Positions 1 to 9,969 are shown, numbered from the stretch's first letter. The stretch is DNA of 34,053 bases from Thermoplasmatota archaeon (GCA_030740765.1 JASLWR010000029.1:1-34053); one strand, 5' to 3'. The notes: generated by a model not told the origin, from the sequence alone. Translations and numbers: made by a program.

Positions 1-211
1 AAAAACAAAATAAAAGCAGAAGAAATTCAGATTTGTGATATCTTTACCTAATTAATTTCTAAATCGTGAGTAGTTACCTCAATACTATTTCAATACAGAC
101 CGTTTTTACTTGCTGATAAAAGCTTTTGCGATTAAAAACGTGCAAACTTTTTTAAAGATTTATAATAAATAGGATGTGCTTTAGCTTATACCGAGGTGTG
201 CTAGGCGAGAC

Positions 212-217
212 TATAAA
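212..217 (+). promoter_or_regulatory. Candidate TATA box for the lhr gene
   Basis: TATAAA lies about 25 nt ahead of the ATG at 242, with no Shine-Dalgarno sequence between. This is the spacing expected for an archaeal leaderless transcript that starts at or next to the start codon. The rest of positions 1-241 is AT-rich and shows no gene. Confidence 0.5.
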
Positions 218-241
218 GATAATAGTAAAAGCGGTCCGACC

Positions 242-3200
242 ATGATCCGATATTCAAATACGGCCTACGATACAGTAAAAATAGTAGAAAGGTTCGATGA
301 GGACGTGCATAACTGGTTCCTCTCGAAATTCACTAGTTTTACCCCTCCACAGAGAATGTCCATCCCTCTTATCGACAAAGGAGAGAATCTTCTGATATCC
401 TCTCCAACCGGGTCTGGTAAAACCCTGACGGCATTTCTCTCAATTATTAATCGTCTATACAAGCTGGCAAAACTGAAAAAACTGCAAAATAAAACCTATT
501 GCGTCTATATCTCACCCTTGAAAGCACTTGCACGGGATATTGAAAAGAATCTGGAAACACCTCTAACGGAAATATACAAGGTTGCCCGAGAAAGAGTTGA
601 GCGAGAGATCCGAGAAAACAGCGATGAAGAGGATCTGGACATAGAAAAATTACTACCCCAGGAGATTCGGGTGGGAATGCGAACCGGGGACACCTCGGCT
701 CAGGCAAAACAGAAGATGACACACACCGCACCGCACATTCTTATAACAACTCCCGAGAGTCTCTCAATTGGTCTCTCCACTTCAAAATTCGTAAATAAAT
801 TGAAGCAAACCGAGTACGTCATCATCGACGAGATACACGATCTTGCCGCCTCCAAGAGGGGGACGCTCCTCTCACTTTCGCTTGAGCGTTTTCAAAACAT
901 GGTTGCCCGGGAATTCATACGGATCGGTCTCTCAGCAACCCAATCTCCCATTGAAGATATTGCTCGTTTTCTCGTAGGCCGCCAAGACGGAAAATGGCGG
1001 GACGTGACCATAATGGAGTATAAAGGATCCATGAAATATGACATCAAGGTTATTCCTGCTTTTGATTCCCTTGACCAGCTCTACAATGATCGGCTCGAGA
1101 ACGCGGTTGAAATGATCCGAACATATATTGATAAATACGATTCTACCATCGTTTTTACGAACACACGCAATATGACCGAAAAGATCACTCACATGTTGAA
1201 GGAGAAGGGGTTGAGCAGTATTGCCACCCACCACGGCTCACTGGGAAAGGAGACGCGGTTTCGGATCGAAGATCAACTTAAAAGGGGAGAATTGAAGGCA
1301 GTTGTGACCTCTTCCTCCCTTGAGTTGGGGATTGATGTGGGTCATATCGATCTGGTGATCCAGCTGGGTTCAACCAAGTCCACAGCCAGGGGACTACAGA
1401 GAATAGGGCGGGCCGGACACGCGTTAGGTTTGGTTACGAGAGGGAGATTCATTGCACTTGAGATCGAGGAGTTGATCGAGTGCTGCACCATCGCCCGTAA
1501 CATAAACAAGTCAAAGATGGACGATATTACGATCCCAAGGATGTGCGAGGATGTTCTTTCACAGTCAATAATCGGGATGAGCCTGGAGGGCGATAAGAGC
1601 GAGGACGAGGTGTTCGATGTTGTTAGCGGAAGCGCGCCATTCTTAGGGCTGACCCGCGAAAGTTTCAATAATATTCTGGATTTCCTTTCCACCGAGGATC
1701 TTATAAAGTACAGGATATATCCGAAGATCATATATTCGAAAGACGATAAGGAGATAGGTACAAAACAGCTCTCCAGAATGATATATTTTCTGAATGTGGG
1801 AACCATTCCGGCTCAAATGGAGTACAAGGTGCGAAGGGCAGAGGATGGTTCGTATCTTGGGACACTGTCGGATTCCTTCGTTGAGAAAATGACGAAGAAC
1901 GATGTTTTCCTCCTTGGGGGTCGATCATACCAGTTCATCAAGGCCATCGGCTCAATGGTTTACGTGAAGCATGCAGGGAGCATAACCCCGACACTTCCTT
2001 CCTGGTCTGGAGAATTTTTCTCGAGAACCACGGATCTTAGCGTGGACGTAGGCAGATTCCTCTCCACCCTGGAAGCGAGCTTACTCGAAAAGGGGTTTGA
2101 TCGGAGATTGTTGAAGAAATTATCCATCTCCGGGAAAGATGTTCACACGAAGAAACCGGGAAGTTTTGATAAACTATATCACAAGGACATTGTAAAAACA
2201 CTTCAGGATCAGTACGCGTTATCTGAGAAGGGATGCCACCTCCTCCTGGACCAAATATTTCTACAGATCGTACAGGGTTTCGTGGTACCGTCAGGAAGAA
2301 AGATACTCGTCGAGGGATATATTGATAACCTGCGTATGAAACACATCATCATTCACTCCGTTTTCGGAAAGAGAGTAAACGAGGCCATCGCCAGGGCATT
2401 GGCGCCCCTCCTCACGAATCGATATGGAGGGAAGATCAAGTACAGCATCAGCGACAACGGCATAATGCTGACTCTTGAAGAAGTTAAATCATTTCACTTA
2501 TATGATATGTTCAACATTCTGCATTCCCAGAACATTGAACAAGCACTCCAGGAAGACCTTCATGAGAGCGAACTATTCAAGCGGCGTTTTGTTCATTGCG
2601 CTAACAGAGGATTCATCATTCTCAAGAACTACAAGGGTTATGAGATATCCGTAAAGAAACAACAAAGAACGGCTCTTGACATTTTGAGTGATGTTCCTCC
2701 TGATATTTTAGGGAAGATGCCCGTGTACAAGGAAGCCCATAACGAGGTTATGAACCAGTATATGGACCTCAGCGGGGCGAAAAAGGTATTGAACAAGATC
2801 GCCAGAGGTGATATCCAGCTCTATGTCAAGGACTATTCCACCAGGCCATCCACGTTCTCACATCCCCTTATAGTCACTTCTCTCACAGACGTCTCATCTC
2901 TTGCAACCAAATTAATGGTTTTCAAACAGCTTGGGGGAGAGCTGTTCGAAGAGATAATAGGATATGGCAGCAGCACTGGTGTGGACGGTTTGCCTGCGCG
3001 TTTCCCAAGAGAATTATTGGTGGAACATTTCCGGAGGGACGCATCGTTCTACAAGAACATCAAGATATTTGTCAAGGATGCAAAGGATGAATACAATGCG
3101 GGTCTGGAAAGGATCAGTTCGGGGGAGATAGGTGACAAGACCGTACCAATGAGCAGGGTGGAGATCATAAAGAAAGTGCTCTTGGATTTTCTTCACAGGT

Positions 3201-5602
3201 TCGGCCCATTCACCCACAGGGAATTGGAAGCGCACTTCTCATTCGCCCTCAAGAACATAAACCTCCTTATGGTACTGTCCGAACTGGAGAGAGAGGCTGA
3301 TGTGATAAAAGATTCCATAATAGTGGACGACACTCATGATTATTACATAGCTCGCAGAGATTATCGTTCCTTACGTCTTAAAAATGAAGGAAGCGTGGTC
3401 CTGGCCACCGACGGATTCAACAATTTTGCTTACCGGAAGTTCTTCGAAATACACGACGAGTTCAATGAAATTCTTGACAAGGGCGATATCATCGGTTCTC
3501 CCCTTGACATATTCCAGCGAAGCAAACGGTTTACGAAGAGCAAATGGCTATCGAGTATCAAAGACGGCGTACTGGTGCAGGTCCGTTTCATACGCTCAAA
3601 AATGTATTTCCTCCCCATGGATCGGGTCTCAGGATTCATATGGGTCAGGAGAACTTCTAGGTTAAACTCCGTCGAACAGATCCTGTTGAAATACATCATG
3701 CAGAATCCTGGTGTAAAAAGATCTAAAATTTACAAGGAAGTAAACCTCAACAAAGCCCAGATATACGAGGCATTGTATCGCCTGGAAAAAAATCTCTGGT
3801 TGGGCCGTACTCATATTCCCTCGGCCGATATGGCGTCGGCAGTGGGTTTTGTTTATATCGAAAATAAAGAATTCGACGATATCTTTTTCCCAGAGGAGGA
3901 CGAATATGAGAATCTCGATCCTTCAACTATGAAGGAGGAGATCGCTGACCACATAAAGCGATCAAGAAATAAACTTGTCAGCTATCTTCTCAGTATATAT
4001 GGCCCAATGACAAAGAGCACTCTTCAAGAACACAGCAGGCTCTTCGGTAATGAACTGGAAAACGTGTTGAGCGAACTCTTTTCCGAGGAAAAAATAAAGC
4101 GTGTTTTCGTCGAGAACCCCTATCCCACGGAGATGTTAATTATCACCGAAGATTTCACCACGGTATTGGAAATAAAGGAAGGATTTACAAAGAAGTCCGT
4201 TTTCACCGGTATAATCTCGGATACACATCCATATTTCCATCTCATCGTTCATAAAGCCTTTTTGAGATTCACGGGGGTTTGGACCCACCTTTTAACTGAA
4301 GGTAACGAACCTCTGGCAGCTCTACGTCTGGAAAGAAAGAAGGATTCCATCAGGATCTTGAATTTGGAAATGGTCTCAAGCGCCCCCGAAAGAAATTTTT
4401 CGAGCTTGGGCTCCTGGACGGCTCCTCTGCCAGACGATAATAGTTCCTCTCGGCATGTACTGTCTCTATTGGTCAAGGAGCTGGATAATCTACTGGACTT
4501 CTATTCCAATTTCGATATAGACGTGATAAAGATCGAAAATATCAGCGAGATAAGTGTGGAACAACTCATAAAAGATAGTAGTTGGATAATCAAGTCCTTC
4601 CTAAGAGAGGGACTAGTGGTGATGAACGACTATCTCGTTATGGGAAATATGGTTGAAAAGACCTATCCCATGGACAAGATACTGAAATATGTGTTCTACA
4701 AACAACACATACATCCCGATAATGTTTTCGAGGATCCACGGGACCTGATTAAGACGTTCGGCACTGTTTGCAGTACCGAGGAGATCCGTTTGCGGACCCA
4801 GGATGACGATGTCACACTGAGTGCCTATGCAAAGTACAATGATCTTGTCAAGGGAATACTGATACCGGCCCGACAGATGTTCACAACACCCGAGAATATG
4901 GAAAAGTTCAAGGTGGCGTTGAAAAAAAGAATATCTCCCACTGCCAAATACCTCCTGGACGTTATACCAACTGGTTTCGTCGTTAGTGACAAGAAATGGT
5001 TCGAGAGAACATCCCTTGGAAGAACGGTGTATCTAGAAAAGAAAAAGGAACTGATCGACGCTCTCTATGTGGTCAAGGATGCAAAGAACACCTACGTGAA
5101 AGTGGGGGATGCCACCAATCTGTCGAAGAAAAGAGCTAGACGACAATGTATAAGGAATGTTTTCGAAAATTTTGGTGTATTTACGCTCCCGAGGCTGCGG
5201 CAATACGTGGGGGCTGAGTTCTCGCTGGAGGAACTGAGGGGAACCGTGAACAAATTGACACGAAAGGGGTTTCTGGTAAAGGGTTATCTCCAGGAGGGAT
5301 CCAAGGATATACATTACATCCTAAAAAGCGATCTTGAACTCCTGGACGAGATCAACATGTACCGCAAATTTATACTCCCGCCAAAAGACCCGTTGTGGTA
5401 TTATCTCCAAGATGACATTCATCGAAAATTCGGGAAGGGGGATTGGTACGTTCTCTTCAAGGGTGGCGAAATGGTAGCGGGTTTCGTTGGAAAGGAAAAA
5501 GACGAGAAATTCAAGGTGAAAAAATACGGCGGCGAAGACCGGTACAAGTTCATGGTGGAGAGATGGATATGGAGGAGGGGGCTCGACGTGGAAGGGATTT
5601 AA
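242..5602 (+). CDS. lhr: Lhr-type ATP-dependent helicase, extra-long form
   Basis: Superfamily 2 DNA/RNA helicase of the Lhr family, which unwinds or remodels nucleic acid during repair using ATP. Visible motifs are Walker A PTGSGKT (residues 55-61), the DEIH box (196-199), SAT (231-233), HHGSLGKE (about 330-337) and motif VI QRIGRAGH (386-393), all typical of Lhr. A charged insertion follows the first RecA strand at about 108-145. The protein has 1786 residues, while archaeal Lhr proteins are usually near 900 and E. coli Lhr is about 1538. The roughly 900 extra C-terminal residues hold several winged-helix-like segments, near 979, 1143, 1243 and 1635, as in the bacterial Lhr C-terminal extension. 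The gene appears monocistronic and leaderless. The family call is secure; the role of the extension is inferred. Confidence 0.93.
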   Translation: MIRYSNTAYDTVKIVERFDEDVHNWFLSKFTSFTPPQRMSIPLIDKGENLLISSPTGSGKTLTAFLSIINRLYKLAKLKKLQNKTYCVYISPLKALARDIEKNLETPLTEIYKVARERVEREIRENSDEEDLDIEKLLPQEIRVGMRTGDTSAQAKQKMTHTAPHILITTPESLSIGLSTSKFVNKLKQTEYVIIDEIHDLAASKRGTLLSLSLERFQNMVAREFIRIGLSATQSPIEDIARFLVGRQDGKWRDVTIMEYKGSMKYDIKVIPAFDSLDQLYNDRLENAVEMIRTYIDKYDSTIVFTNTRNMTEKITHMLKEKGLSSIATHHGSLGKETRFRIEDQLKRGELKAVVTSSSLELGIDVGHIDLVIQLGSTKSTARGLQRIGRAGHALGLVTRGRFIALEIEELIECCTIARNINKSKMDDITIPRMCEDVLSQSIIGMSLEGDKSEDEVFDVVSGSAPFLGLTRESFNNILDFLSTEDLIKYRIYPKIIYSKDDKEIGTKQLSRMIYFLNVGTIPAQMEYKVRRAEDGSYLGTLSDSFVEKMTKNDVFLLGGRSYQFIKAIGSMVYVKHAGSITPTLPSWSGEFFSRTTDLSVDVGRFLSTLEASLLEKGFDRRLLKKLSISGKDVHTKKPGSFDKLYHKDIVKTLQDQYALSEKGCHLLLDQIFLQIVQGFVVPSGRKILVEGYIDNLRMKHIIIHSVFGKRVNEAIARALAPLLTNRYGGKIKYSISDNGIMLTLEEVKSFHLYDMFNILHSQNIEQALQEDLHESELFKRRFVHCANRGFIILKNYKGYEISVKKQQRTALDILSDVPPDILGKMPVYKEAHNEVMNQYMDLSGAKKVLNKIARGDIQLYVKDYSTRPSTFSHPLIVTSLTDVSSLATKLMVFKQLGGELFEEIIGYGSSTGVDGLPARFPRELLVEHFRRDASFYKNIKIFVKDAKDEYNAGLERISSGEIGDKTVPMSRVEIIKKVLLDFLHRFGPFTHRELEAHFSFALKNINLLMVLSELEREADVIKDSIIVDDTHDYYIARRDYRSLRLKNEGSVVLATDGFNNFAYRKFFEIHDEFNEILDKGDIIGSPLDIFQRSKRFTKSKWLSSIKDGVLVQVRFIRSKMYFLPMDRVSGFIWVRRTSRLNSVEQILLKYIMQNPGVKRSKIYKEVNLNKAQIYEALYRLEKNLWLGRTHIPSADMASAVGFVYIENKEFDDIFFPEEDEYENLDPSTMKEEIADHIKRSRNKLVSYLLSIYGPMTKSTLQEHSRLFGNELENVLSELFSEEKIKRVFVENPYPTEMLIITEDFTTVLEIKEGFTKKSVFTGIISDTHPYFHLIVHKAFLRFTGVWTHLLTEGNEPLAALRLERKKDSIRILNLEMVSSAPERNFSSLGSWTAPLPDDNSSSRHVLSLLVKELDNLLDFYSNFDIDVIKIENISEISVEQLIKDSSWIIKSFLREGLVVMNDYLVMGNMVEKTYPMDKILKYVFYKQHIHPDNVFEDPRDLIKTFGTVCSTEEIRLRTQDDDVTLSAYAKYNDLVKGILIPARQMFTTPENMEKFKVALKKRISPTAKYLLDVIPTGFVVSDKKWFERTSLGRTVYLEKKKELIDALYVVKDAKNTYVKVGDATNLSKKRARRQCIRNVFENFGVFTLPRLRQYVGAEFSLEELRGTVNKLTRKGFLVKGYLQEGSKDIHYILKSDLELLDEINMYRKFILPPKDPLWYYLQDDIHRKFGKGDWYVLFKGGEMVAGFVGKEKDEKFKVKKYGGEDRYKFMVERWIWRRGLDVEGI

Positions 5603-5691
5603 TTAATATTATCCCGTTTTAAGGATTCCTTTCTCCACAAAATATATCAAATATATACTCATTTTTTGTCCACCACCTTTTTAATCGAAAG

Positions 5692-5727
5692 TATTATATG
5701 CCACTAATTACTTAGTATCGCTAAGTA
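5692..5727 (+). promoter_or_regulatory. Promoter with palindromic operator for the surface protein-PadR operon
   Basis: A TATA-like stretch (TATTATATG, about 5692-5700) is followed by a perfect inverted repeat, TACTTAG (5709-5715) and CTAAGTA (5721-5727), with a 5-nt spacer TATCG. The repeat covers the expected transcription start about 25 nt after the TATA box. A PadR-family gene lies in the operon behind it, and PadR proteins bind short palindromes and commonly autorepress. Binding by this PadR is therefore a reasonable inference, not an observation. Confidence 0.5.
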
Positions 5728-5787
5728 CTAAACATTGATACGGTGATTGAGCTTTCTTCGAGCCCGCCGGTCAAGGAGGTGCCTGAT

Positions 5788-7368
5788 ATGAATGATAAAA
5801 AAACGGAAAAAGAATGGTTGAAAGCGATAATGGTTGTGTCCCTAATGATTGTGGGGGTTGTTTCGATCTCCGGAATGGCATTCGCAGAGGAATACGAACA
5901 GAGTTTTCTGGATGGTAATTTGGTATTGAAAACGGGTACTATTGATGAGAACAACACTTCGCCTTGGGATGAGAATAAAAATAAATCGGAAATTAAAGCC
6001 GATGAGATGGGCGACTACATTGCCTTTAAGTTAAGCAATGACGCATGGTTCTATATTCTTTACGGCACGGAAGAGCATCCCAATAGTATAATGATGGCTA
6101 CATTCCAACTGCGTTATCTCGGTGGGGCCACCATAATGGACCCACAGGGAAACATCATTGTGGAAAAGATTGGTATCCCGGTGGTAACGGTCTACGGCCA
6201 CAAATTCTTCAGCTTTATCGAGTTCCAGGATGTGGGCTACCGGGAAAAGAACATGTTCATGGAGGAAGTGGGGGAGGTGATCGGAGCGGATAACGATCTG
6301 TGGGATTTCAAAAGAAATCAGACGGGCCTCGGAAACATGGAACATTCTTTCACCTCCACTGAACCGGTAATAAAAGCCCTTGATCTGAACACTTCATGGA
6401 ATAGAAGCGAAATAGACGTCATCCCTAATGAAGATCCGAATATTATGGGTTTCGATTTCGCCCTGACAGCGGAGAATCTCGAGTACGGCGATGGGAATGG
6501 TAACGTTTGGGATCCTGAATTCGTAAACGACAATACTACTGACACCTGTCTCGAAGAGGTGACAATCAGCTTTCATATCGAGGTATCCGTAGAAGAGGGC
6601 CTCGAGATAAAGGATATTCCCTGGTACGAGGTGGAAGTGGACTTTAACGGAGGCGAAGACCCAACGATCGGCGACACCAAGAGCGTGGAAAAAAGAGATT
6701 TCAAAGGCATCGCCGTGAATGCCGATTACAAGTATGATCATTATATCAAGGGCTGGGATTTCAAAAACGAAAGCAGAAACTCGAAACTCATGCTCGAAAG
6801 CTTCACTATCTTTGGGACATTCGTACCGGATATAGTGAACGAATGGTTCGATAAACAGTTCGTAACCGGTATAGAGGGGGCTCTCGGAGTGGCCGAATAT
6901 GAATATGATAATGCAGGGGAAATGGTTGATGCGGCCATTTCTGATCCCCGTGAGATGCCCGAAAGCGCGACCCTGGTGGCAAAGGAGCATATTACTTTCA
7001 AGGATAACTGGCATCGCATGGGTGAGCTTTCGTGGATCAGCGACGTTGACGTTGACGGAGAAACCGACTTCATGTTCTATCAGGTCCACGCCGGGCAGAA
7101 CCAGCAGGGAATAGGTGAAAATGACGACGGTTTTGGCTATGCTCTTATTATCATGGGCGGTTATATCTACCCCGCCGGTAATGAGATATTCCACGACCCG
7201 ACCTTCAGCTGCGGGGCGCTCATAATAGAGGGTCTCTCGACGATAAGACTGAATGTTCTCTCAACCACAGGGGTCTGTCTCCAGTTTGCCGTTGCAACGG
7301 TGGCGATAGCTGTGGCGATAACAATAAGCATCGTGAGAAAAAGACGGCGCAAAAAAGATAAGTCATGA
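5788..7368 (+). CDS. Secreted, C-terminally membrane-anchored surface protein, function unknown
   Basis: No family recognised. The ATG at 5788 is chosen because a strong AAGGAGGTG site ends about 6 nt upstream; an in-frame GTG at 5743 would add 15 residues but lies ahead of that site. From 5788 the protein has 526 residues. A basic N-terminus is followed by a hydrophobic signal segment ending in AFA (about residues 14-33), which suggests cleavage and export. A large acidic extracellular part with several N-x-S/T sequons follows. A C-terminal hydrophobic helix (about 495-513) ends in a strongly basic KRRRKKDK stop-transfer tail, so the bulk of the protein faces outside. It lies 22 nt before a padR gene and shares the palindromic promoter, so its amount is probably controlled by that regulator. 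Confidence 0.75.
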   Translation: MNDKKTEKEWLKAIMVVSLMIVGVVSISGMAFAEEYEQSFLDGNLVLKTGTIDENNTSPWDENKNKSEIKADEMGDYIAFKLSNDAWFYILYGTEEHPNSIMMATFQLRYLGGATIMDPQGNIIVEKIGIPVVTVYGHKFFSFIEFQDVGYREKNMFMEEVGEVIGADNDLWDFKRNQTGLGNMEHSFTSTEPVIKALDLNTSWNRSEIDVIPNEDPNIMGFDFALTAENLEYGDGNGNVWDPEFVNDNTTDTCLEEVTISFHIEVSVEEGLEIKDIPWYEVEVDFNGGEDPTIGDTKSVEKRDFKGIAVNADYKYDHYIKGWDFKNESRNSKLMLESFTIFGTFVPDIVNEWFDKQFVTGIEGALGVAEYEYDNAGEMVDAAISDPREMPESATLVAKEHITFKDNWHRMGELSWISDVDVDGETDFMFYQVHAGQNQQGIGENDDGFGYALIIMGGYIYPAGNEIFHDPTFSCGALIIEGLSTIRLNVLSTTGVCLQFAVATVAIAVAITISIVRKRRRKKDKS

Positions 7369-7390
7369 TGATAGAATAATCGAGGTTCAT

Positions 7391-7732
7391 ATGAAGGAAA
7401 AGGAATGGGGCAAGGAGTTCAAGAAAGGCGGGATACAGCTTTGTGTCCTTGCCCTTCTCTCCCGGGAACGTAAATACGGTTTCCAGATAATCAAGGAATT
7501 GAAGACGGGAACCGATGCTTATTACACACTGAAAGAGGGAACTCTCTATCCTATTCTGCACCGCTTGAAGAAACGTGGATATCTCAACAGTGACTGGGTG
7601 GTGGGAGAGGGCAGCCCACCGCGAAATTATTATTCAATCACCGAAAAAGGCAATGAAGCCCTCAAGGCTGCTTTAATACAGTGGGACCTGATGATCGGGG
7701 GCACAAAAAAACTTCTGGAGGAATACAGGTGA
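7391..7732 (+). CDS. PadR-family winged-helix transcriptional regulator
   Basis: A 113-residue protein, the usual size of a minimal PadR. The N-terminal half matches the PadR winged helix: a helix beginning about residue 14, then KYGFQIIKEL, then the recognition region LKEGTLYPILHRLKKRGYL and a wing with PPRNYYSITEKG. A short C-terminal helix (about 85-113) would serve dimerisation. A GAGGTT site precedes the ATG. The stop codon overlaps the GTG start of the following HAAS-domain gene, which indicates translational coupling. PadR-HAAS gene pairs are common in bacteria and archaea and usually control a neighbouring membrane or envelope gene. Here the upstream surface protein is the obvious target, with the palindrome at 5709-5727 as the likely operator. 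The effector is unknown. Confidence 0.88.
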   Translation: MKEKEWGKEFKKGGIQLCVLALLSRERKYGFQIIKELKTGTDAYYTLKEGTLYPILHRLKKRGYLNSDWVVGEGSPPRNYYSITEKGNEALKAALIQWDLMIGGTKKLLEEYR

Positions 7733-8376
7733 ATTACAAATCAAACGAAAGTACTCCCGAGATAGAGGATTATCTCAAGCGTTTACGAAAGAAGCTTCGC
7801 TTCATGTCGAAAAAGACCAAAAATAACGTCCTTGACGAGGTGAGGTCACACCTGCATGAAAGCGCGTTGGATCTCGGTGGTTTGAACAAAAATAACGCAA
7901 AGGTCGCTATTGCCAATTACGGTGACCCTAAGGAAATCTCCAAGAGTTACAAGCGCATGTACGGTTACGGAAAGTTCTTATCGGTGGTTTTTATAATTTT
8001 GGGATTCGTAATGGGTATTTTGACAGTTCCCCTCTCGGCTCCCGCCCTGAAGCAAGAATTGATTACTTTTAATAACATCTGCCTCATGGGTACTTTGTTT
8101 TTAACCACCTTGTTGTTTTTTATTATTATATTATCCGGAGTGAAATTCGGAAGGTGGACGGGTATGCTCGTGGGCTTTGCAGCCTTCGCCTCGAGAGGTT
8201 TGACCATGCTTGTGGTAACGAACCTTCCACTCCCTGAGAAAATTGAGATCGTTGCATCCGGGGGTCCCTGTTTTTTCTTCATAATTGTTTCTTTGATGAT
8301 GCCCGTTTCCGGTTTCGTTGCCGGTAGAGTGTTCATCAAATTCAAGAAAAAGGACGACGATGTAGCCTGGGATTGA
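7729..8376 (+). CDS. HAAS-domain (DUF1700-like) membrane protein
   Basis: The GTG at 7729 is the best start: it overlaps the padR stop (GTGA) and is preceded by GGAGG about 7 nt away. This gives 215 residues. The N-terminal cytoplasmic domain (about 10-75) is a HAAS-type helical domain, with IEDYLKRLRKKL, a conserved DEVRSHLHE segment, and the typical ending YGDPKEISKSY. Four hydrophobic segments follow (about 85-105, 115-140, 145-165 and 175-200), ending in a lysine-rich cytoplasmic tail. HAAS proteins are membrane partners of PadR-type regulators and are thought to sense envelope state or modulate the regulator. It closes the three-gene unit that begins with the surface protein. Confidence 0.75.
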   Translation: MNYKSNESTPEIEDYLKRLRKKLRFMSKKTKNNVLDEVRSHLHESALDLGGLNKNNAKVAIANYGDPKEISKSYKRMYGYGKFLSVVFIILGFVMGILTVPLSAPALKQELITFNNICLMGTLFLTTLLFFIIILSGVKFGRWTGMLVGFAAFASRGLTMLVVTNLPLPEKIEIVASGGPCFFFIIVSLMMPVSGFVAGRVFIKFKKKDDDVAWD

Positions 8377-8408
8377 GTTTCATAAAAATTAAATGCGGGC
8401 CCGTTTAA

Positions 8409-9962
8409 ATGATAACGAGAACGAAGGATAACTGCGATATAATTCTCATCAGCGGGGAGTACTGGGATGATCATCCCCTATCTCCCGTTGGTGTGATAGC
8501 CCGGGTACTGGATGATAAGGGATACCGGGTGGGTATAATCGAGCGCCCGGAGACCGATGAGGATTTTACCAAATTGGGAAAACCAAAACTTTTTTTCGGT
8601 GTAACATCCGGTTCTGTTGACAGCATGGTCCATAATTATACTCCAATGAAAAGATTGAGAAAGGATGATCCGTACTCCAATATTCATCCCATGCCCGATC
8701 GCGCGGTGATCGTATACTGTAATGCCTTGAAACGCTTGATGAAAGGCGTCCAAATTGTGATAGGCGGTATCGAATCGTCTCTCCGACGCTTTGCACATTA
8801 CGACTACTGGGACAATAAAATAAGGCGGTCCATATTGATGGATTCCCGGGCGGATATTCTGGTCTACGGCAACGGCGAGAAACAGGTTTTGGAGATAGCA
8901 TCGAGGCTGAAAAACGGAAAAGACCTGATTGGTATAAAGGGAACCTGTGTTCTATCAAGGGACATTGACGAATCGTTCCGGGTGCTTCCATCTTTCAGCG
9001 ACGTGACAGTGGATCCGGAAAGGTTCTTAGAGATGCAGGCTGCTTTTTCCATTCATCAGAATCTGGCCCAGGAATACAATAATAATTATATTCTACAGTT
9101 CGCTTATCCAGAATACACCAGCGCTGACCTTGATGGGATTTTCGGTTTGAATTTTTCCCGAAAGATGCACAGAGATTCACTTCTCAAAGGCATGAAATAT
9201 TCAGTGGTGACCCATCGAGGATGCATAGGGACATGCTCATTCTGCTCCATTTCCATGCACCAGGGTAATTCGATAATCTCAAGGTCTGAGCAGAGTATAT
9301 TGAAAGAGATCGAGTCAATATCTTATATACGAGGTTTCAGAGGTTATATCGACGACATGGGGGGGCCATCGGCAAATATGTACGGCATGGATTGTGCTGA
9401 ATGCAGCAAAGGAGAATGCATCGACTGCCCAAAGTTGGAGAGAGGTCACCAGCGTCTTATATCGCTAATGAAGAAAGCGAGAGCCATTGTCGGGATAAAA
9501 GGGATTTATGTCCGAAGCGGTATCCGGCACGACCTGGCCGTTGACAGCCCCGAGTACGTAAAAGAGCTGGTAGCTCATCATATTTCAGGTACACTGAAGG
9601 TGGCTCCTGAACATTTTTCCGAAAACGTGCTGCGCCTTATGGGCAAATACAATAATAAATTCGAGGATTTCATCGACATGTATAATGAACTAAGCCGCGG
9701 CCGGAAACAGTCTATTAGGCTATACCTGATGATCGGTCACCCGGGCGAAACAATGGAAACTATATCGAAATTGGCGACGCGGATTAGTAAAATGGAGAAC
9801 ATCGAGAACTTTCAATTCTTCACGCCCACACCCATGACCGTATCCACCTGCATGTACTGGACTAGTATGAATCCAGTGACCAAGGAAAAGGTGAAGGTGG
9901 TGCATGATTATAACACCAAAAAGAGAATGAAAAGGAAGATACTTTCTGTTATTGGTCATTGA
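8409..9962 (+). CDS. ygiQ: YgiQ-family (UPF0313) radical SAM protein
   Basis: A 517-residue protein of the YgiQ/UPF0313 radical SAM family, whose reaction is not established. An N-terminal B12-binding-like segment opens with LISGEYWDDHPLSP, a family signature, and continues through VIGGIESSLRRFAHYDYW. The radical SAM cluster motif is C272-x3-C276-x2-C279 (GCIGTCSFCS). Four further cysteines in MDCAECSKGECIDCPK (about 330-345) could bind zinc or a second cluster. Later family landmarks include KVAPEHFS, MIGHPGET and FTPTPMT. The protein is shorter than E. coli YgiQ (about 740 residues), lacking its C-terminal tail. No Shine-Dalgarno site is visible, and an A/T box about 24 nt upstream (AAAAATTAAAT) suggests a leaderless message. 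Confidence 0.92.
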   Translation: MITRTKDNCDIILISGEYWDDHPLSPVGVIARVLDDKGYRVGIIERPETDEDFTKLGKPKLFFGVTSGSVDSMVHNYTPMKRLRKDDPYSNIHPMPDRAVIVYCNALKRLMKGVQIVIGGIESSLRRFAHYDYWDNKIRRSILMDSRADILVYGNGEKQVLEIASRLKNGKDLIGIKGTCVLSRDIDESFRVLPSFSDVTVDPERFLEMQAAFSIHQNLAQEYNNNYILQFAYPEYTSADLDGIFGLNFSRKMHRDSLLKGMKYSVVTHRGCIGTCSFCSISMHQGNSIISRSEQSILKEIESISYIRGFRGYIDDMGGPSANMYGMDCAECSKGECIDCPKLERGHQRLISLMKKARAIVGIKGIYVRSGIRHDLAVDSPEYVKELVAHHISGTLKVAPEHFSENVLRLMGKYNNKFEDFIDMYNELSRGRKQSIRLYLMIGHPGETMETISKLATRISKMENIENFQFFTPTPMTVSTCMYWTSMNPVTKEKVKVVHDYNTKKRMKRKILSVIGH

Positions 9963-9969
9963 TTTTTTT
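9963..9969 (+). terminator. Oligo-T archaeal terminator after ygiQ
   Basis: A run of seven T residues starts directly at the end of the ygiQ stop codon. Archaeal RNA polymerase terminates at such T tracts without needing a hairpin. Confidence 0.4.

Noticed and set aside
6394-7194. Long minus-strand open frame (266 codons) opposite the surface protein gene
   Set aside because: It is a shadow of the plus-strand gene, whose signal peptide, anchor and ribosome binding site are clear; the antisense product has no recognisable motif.
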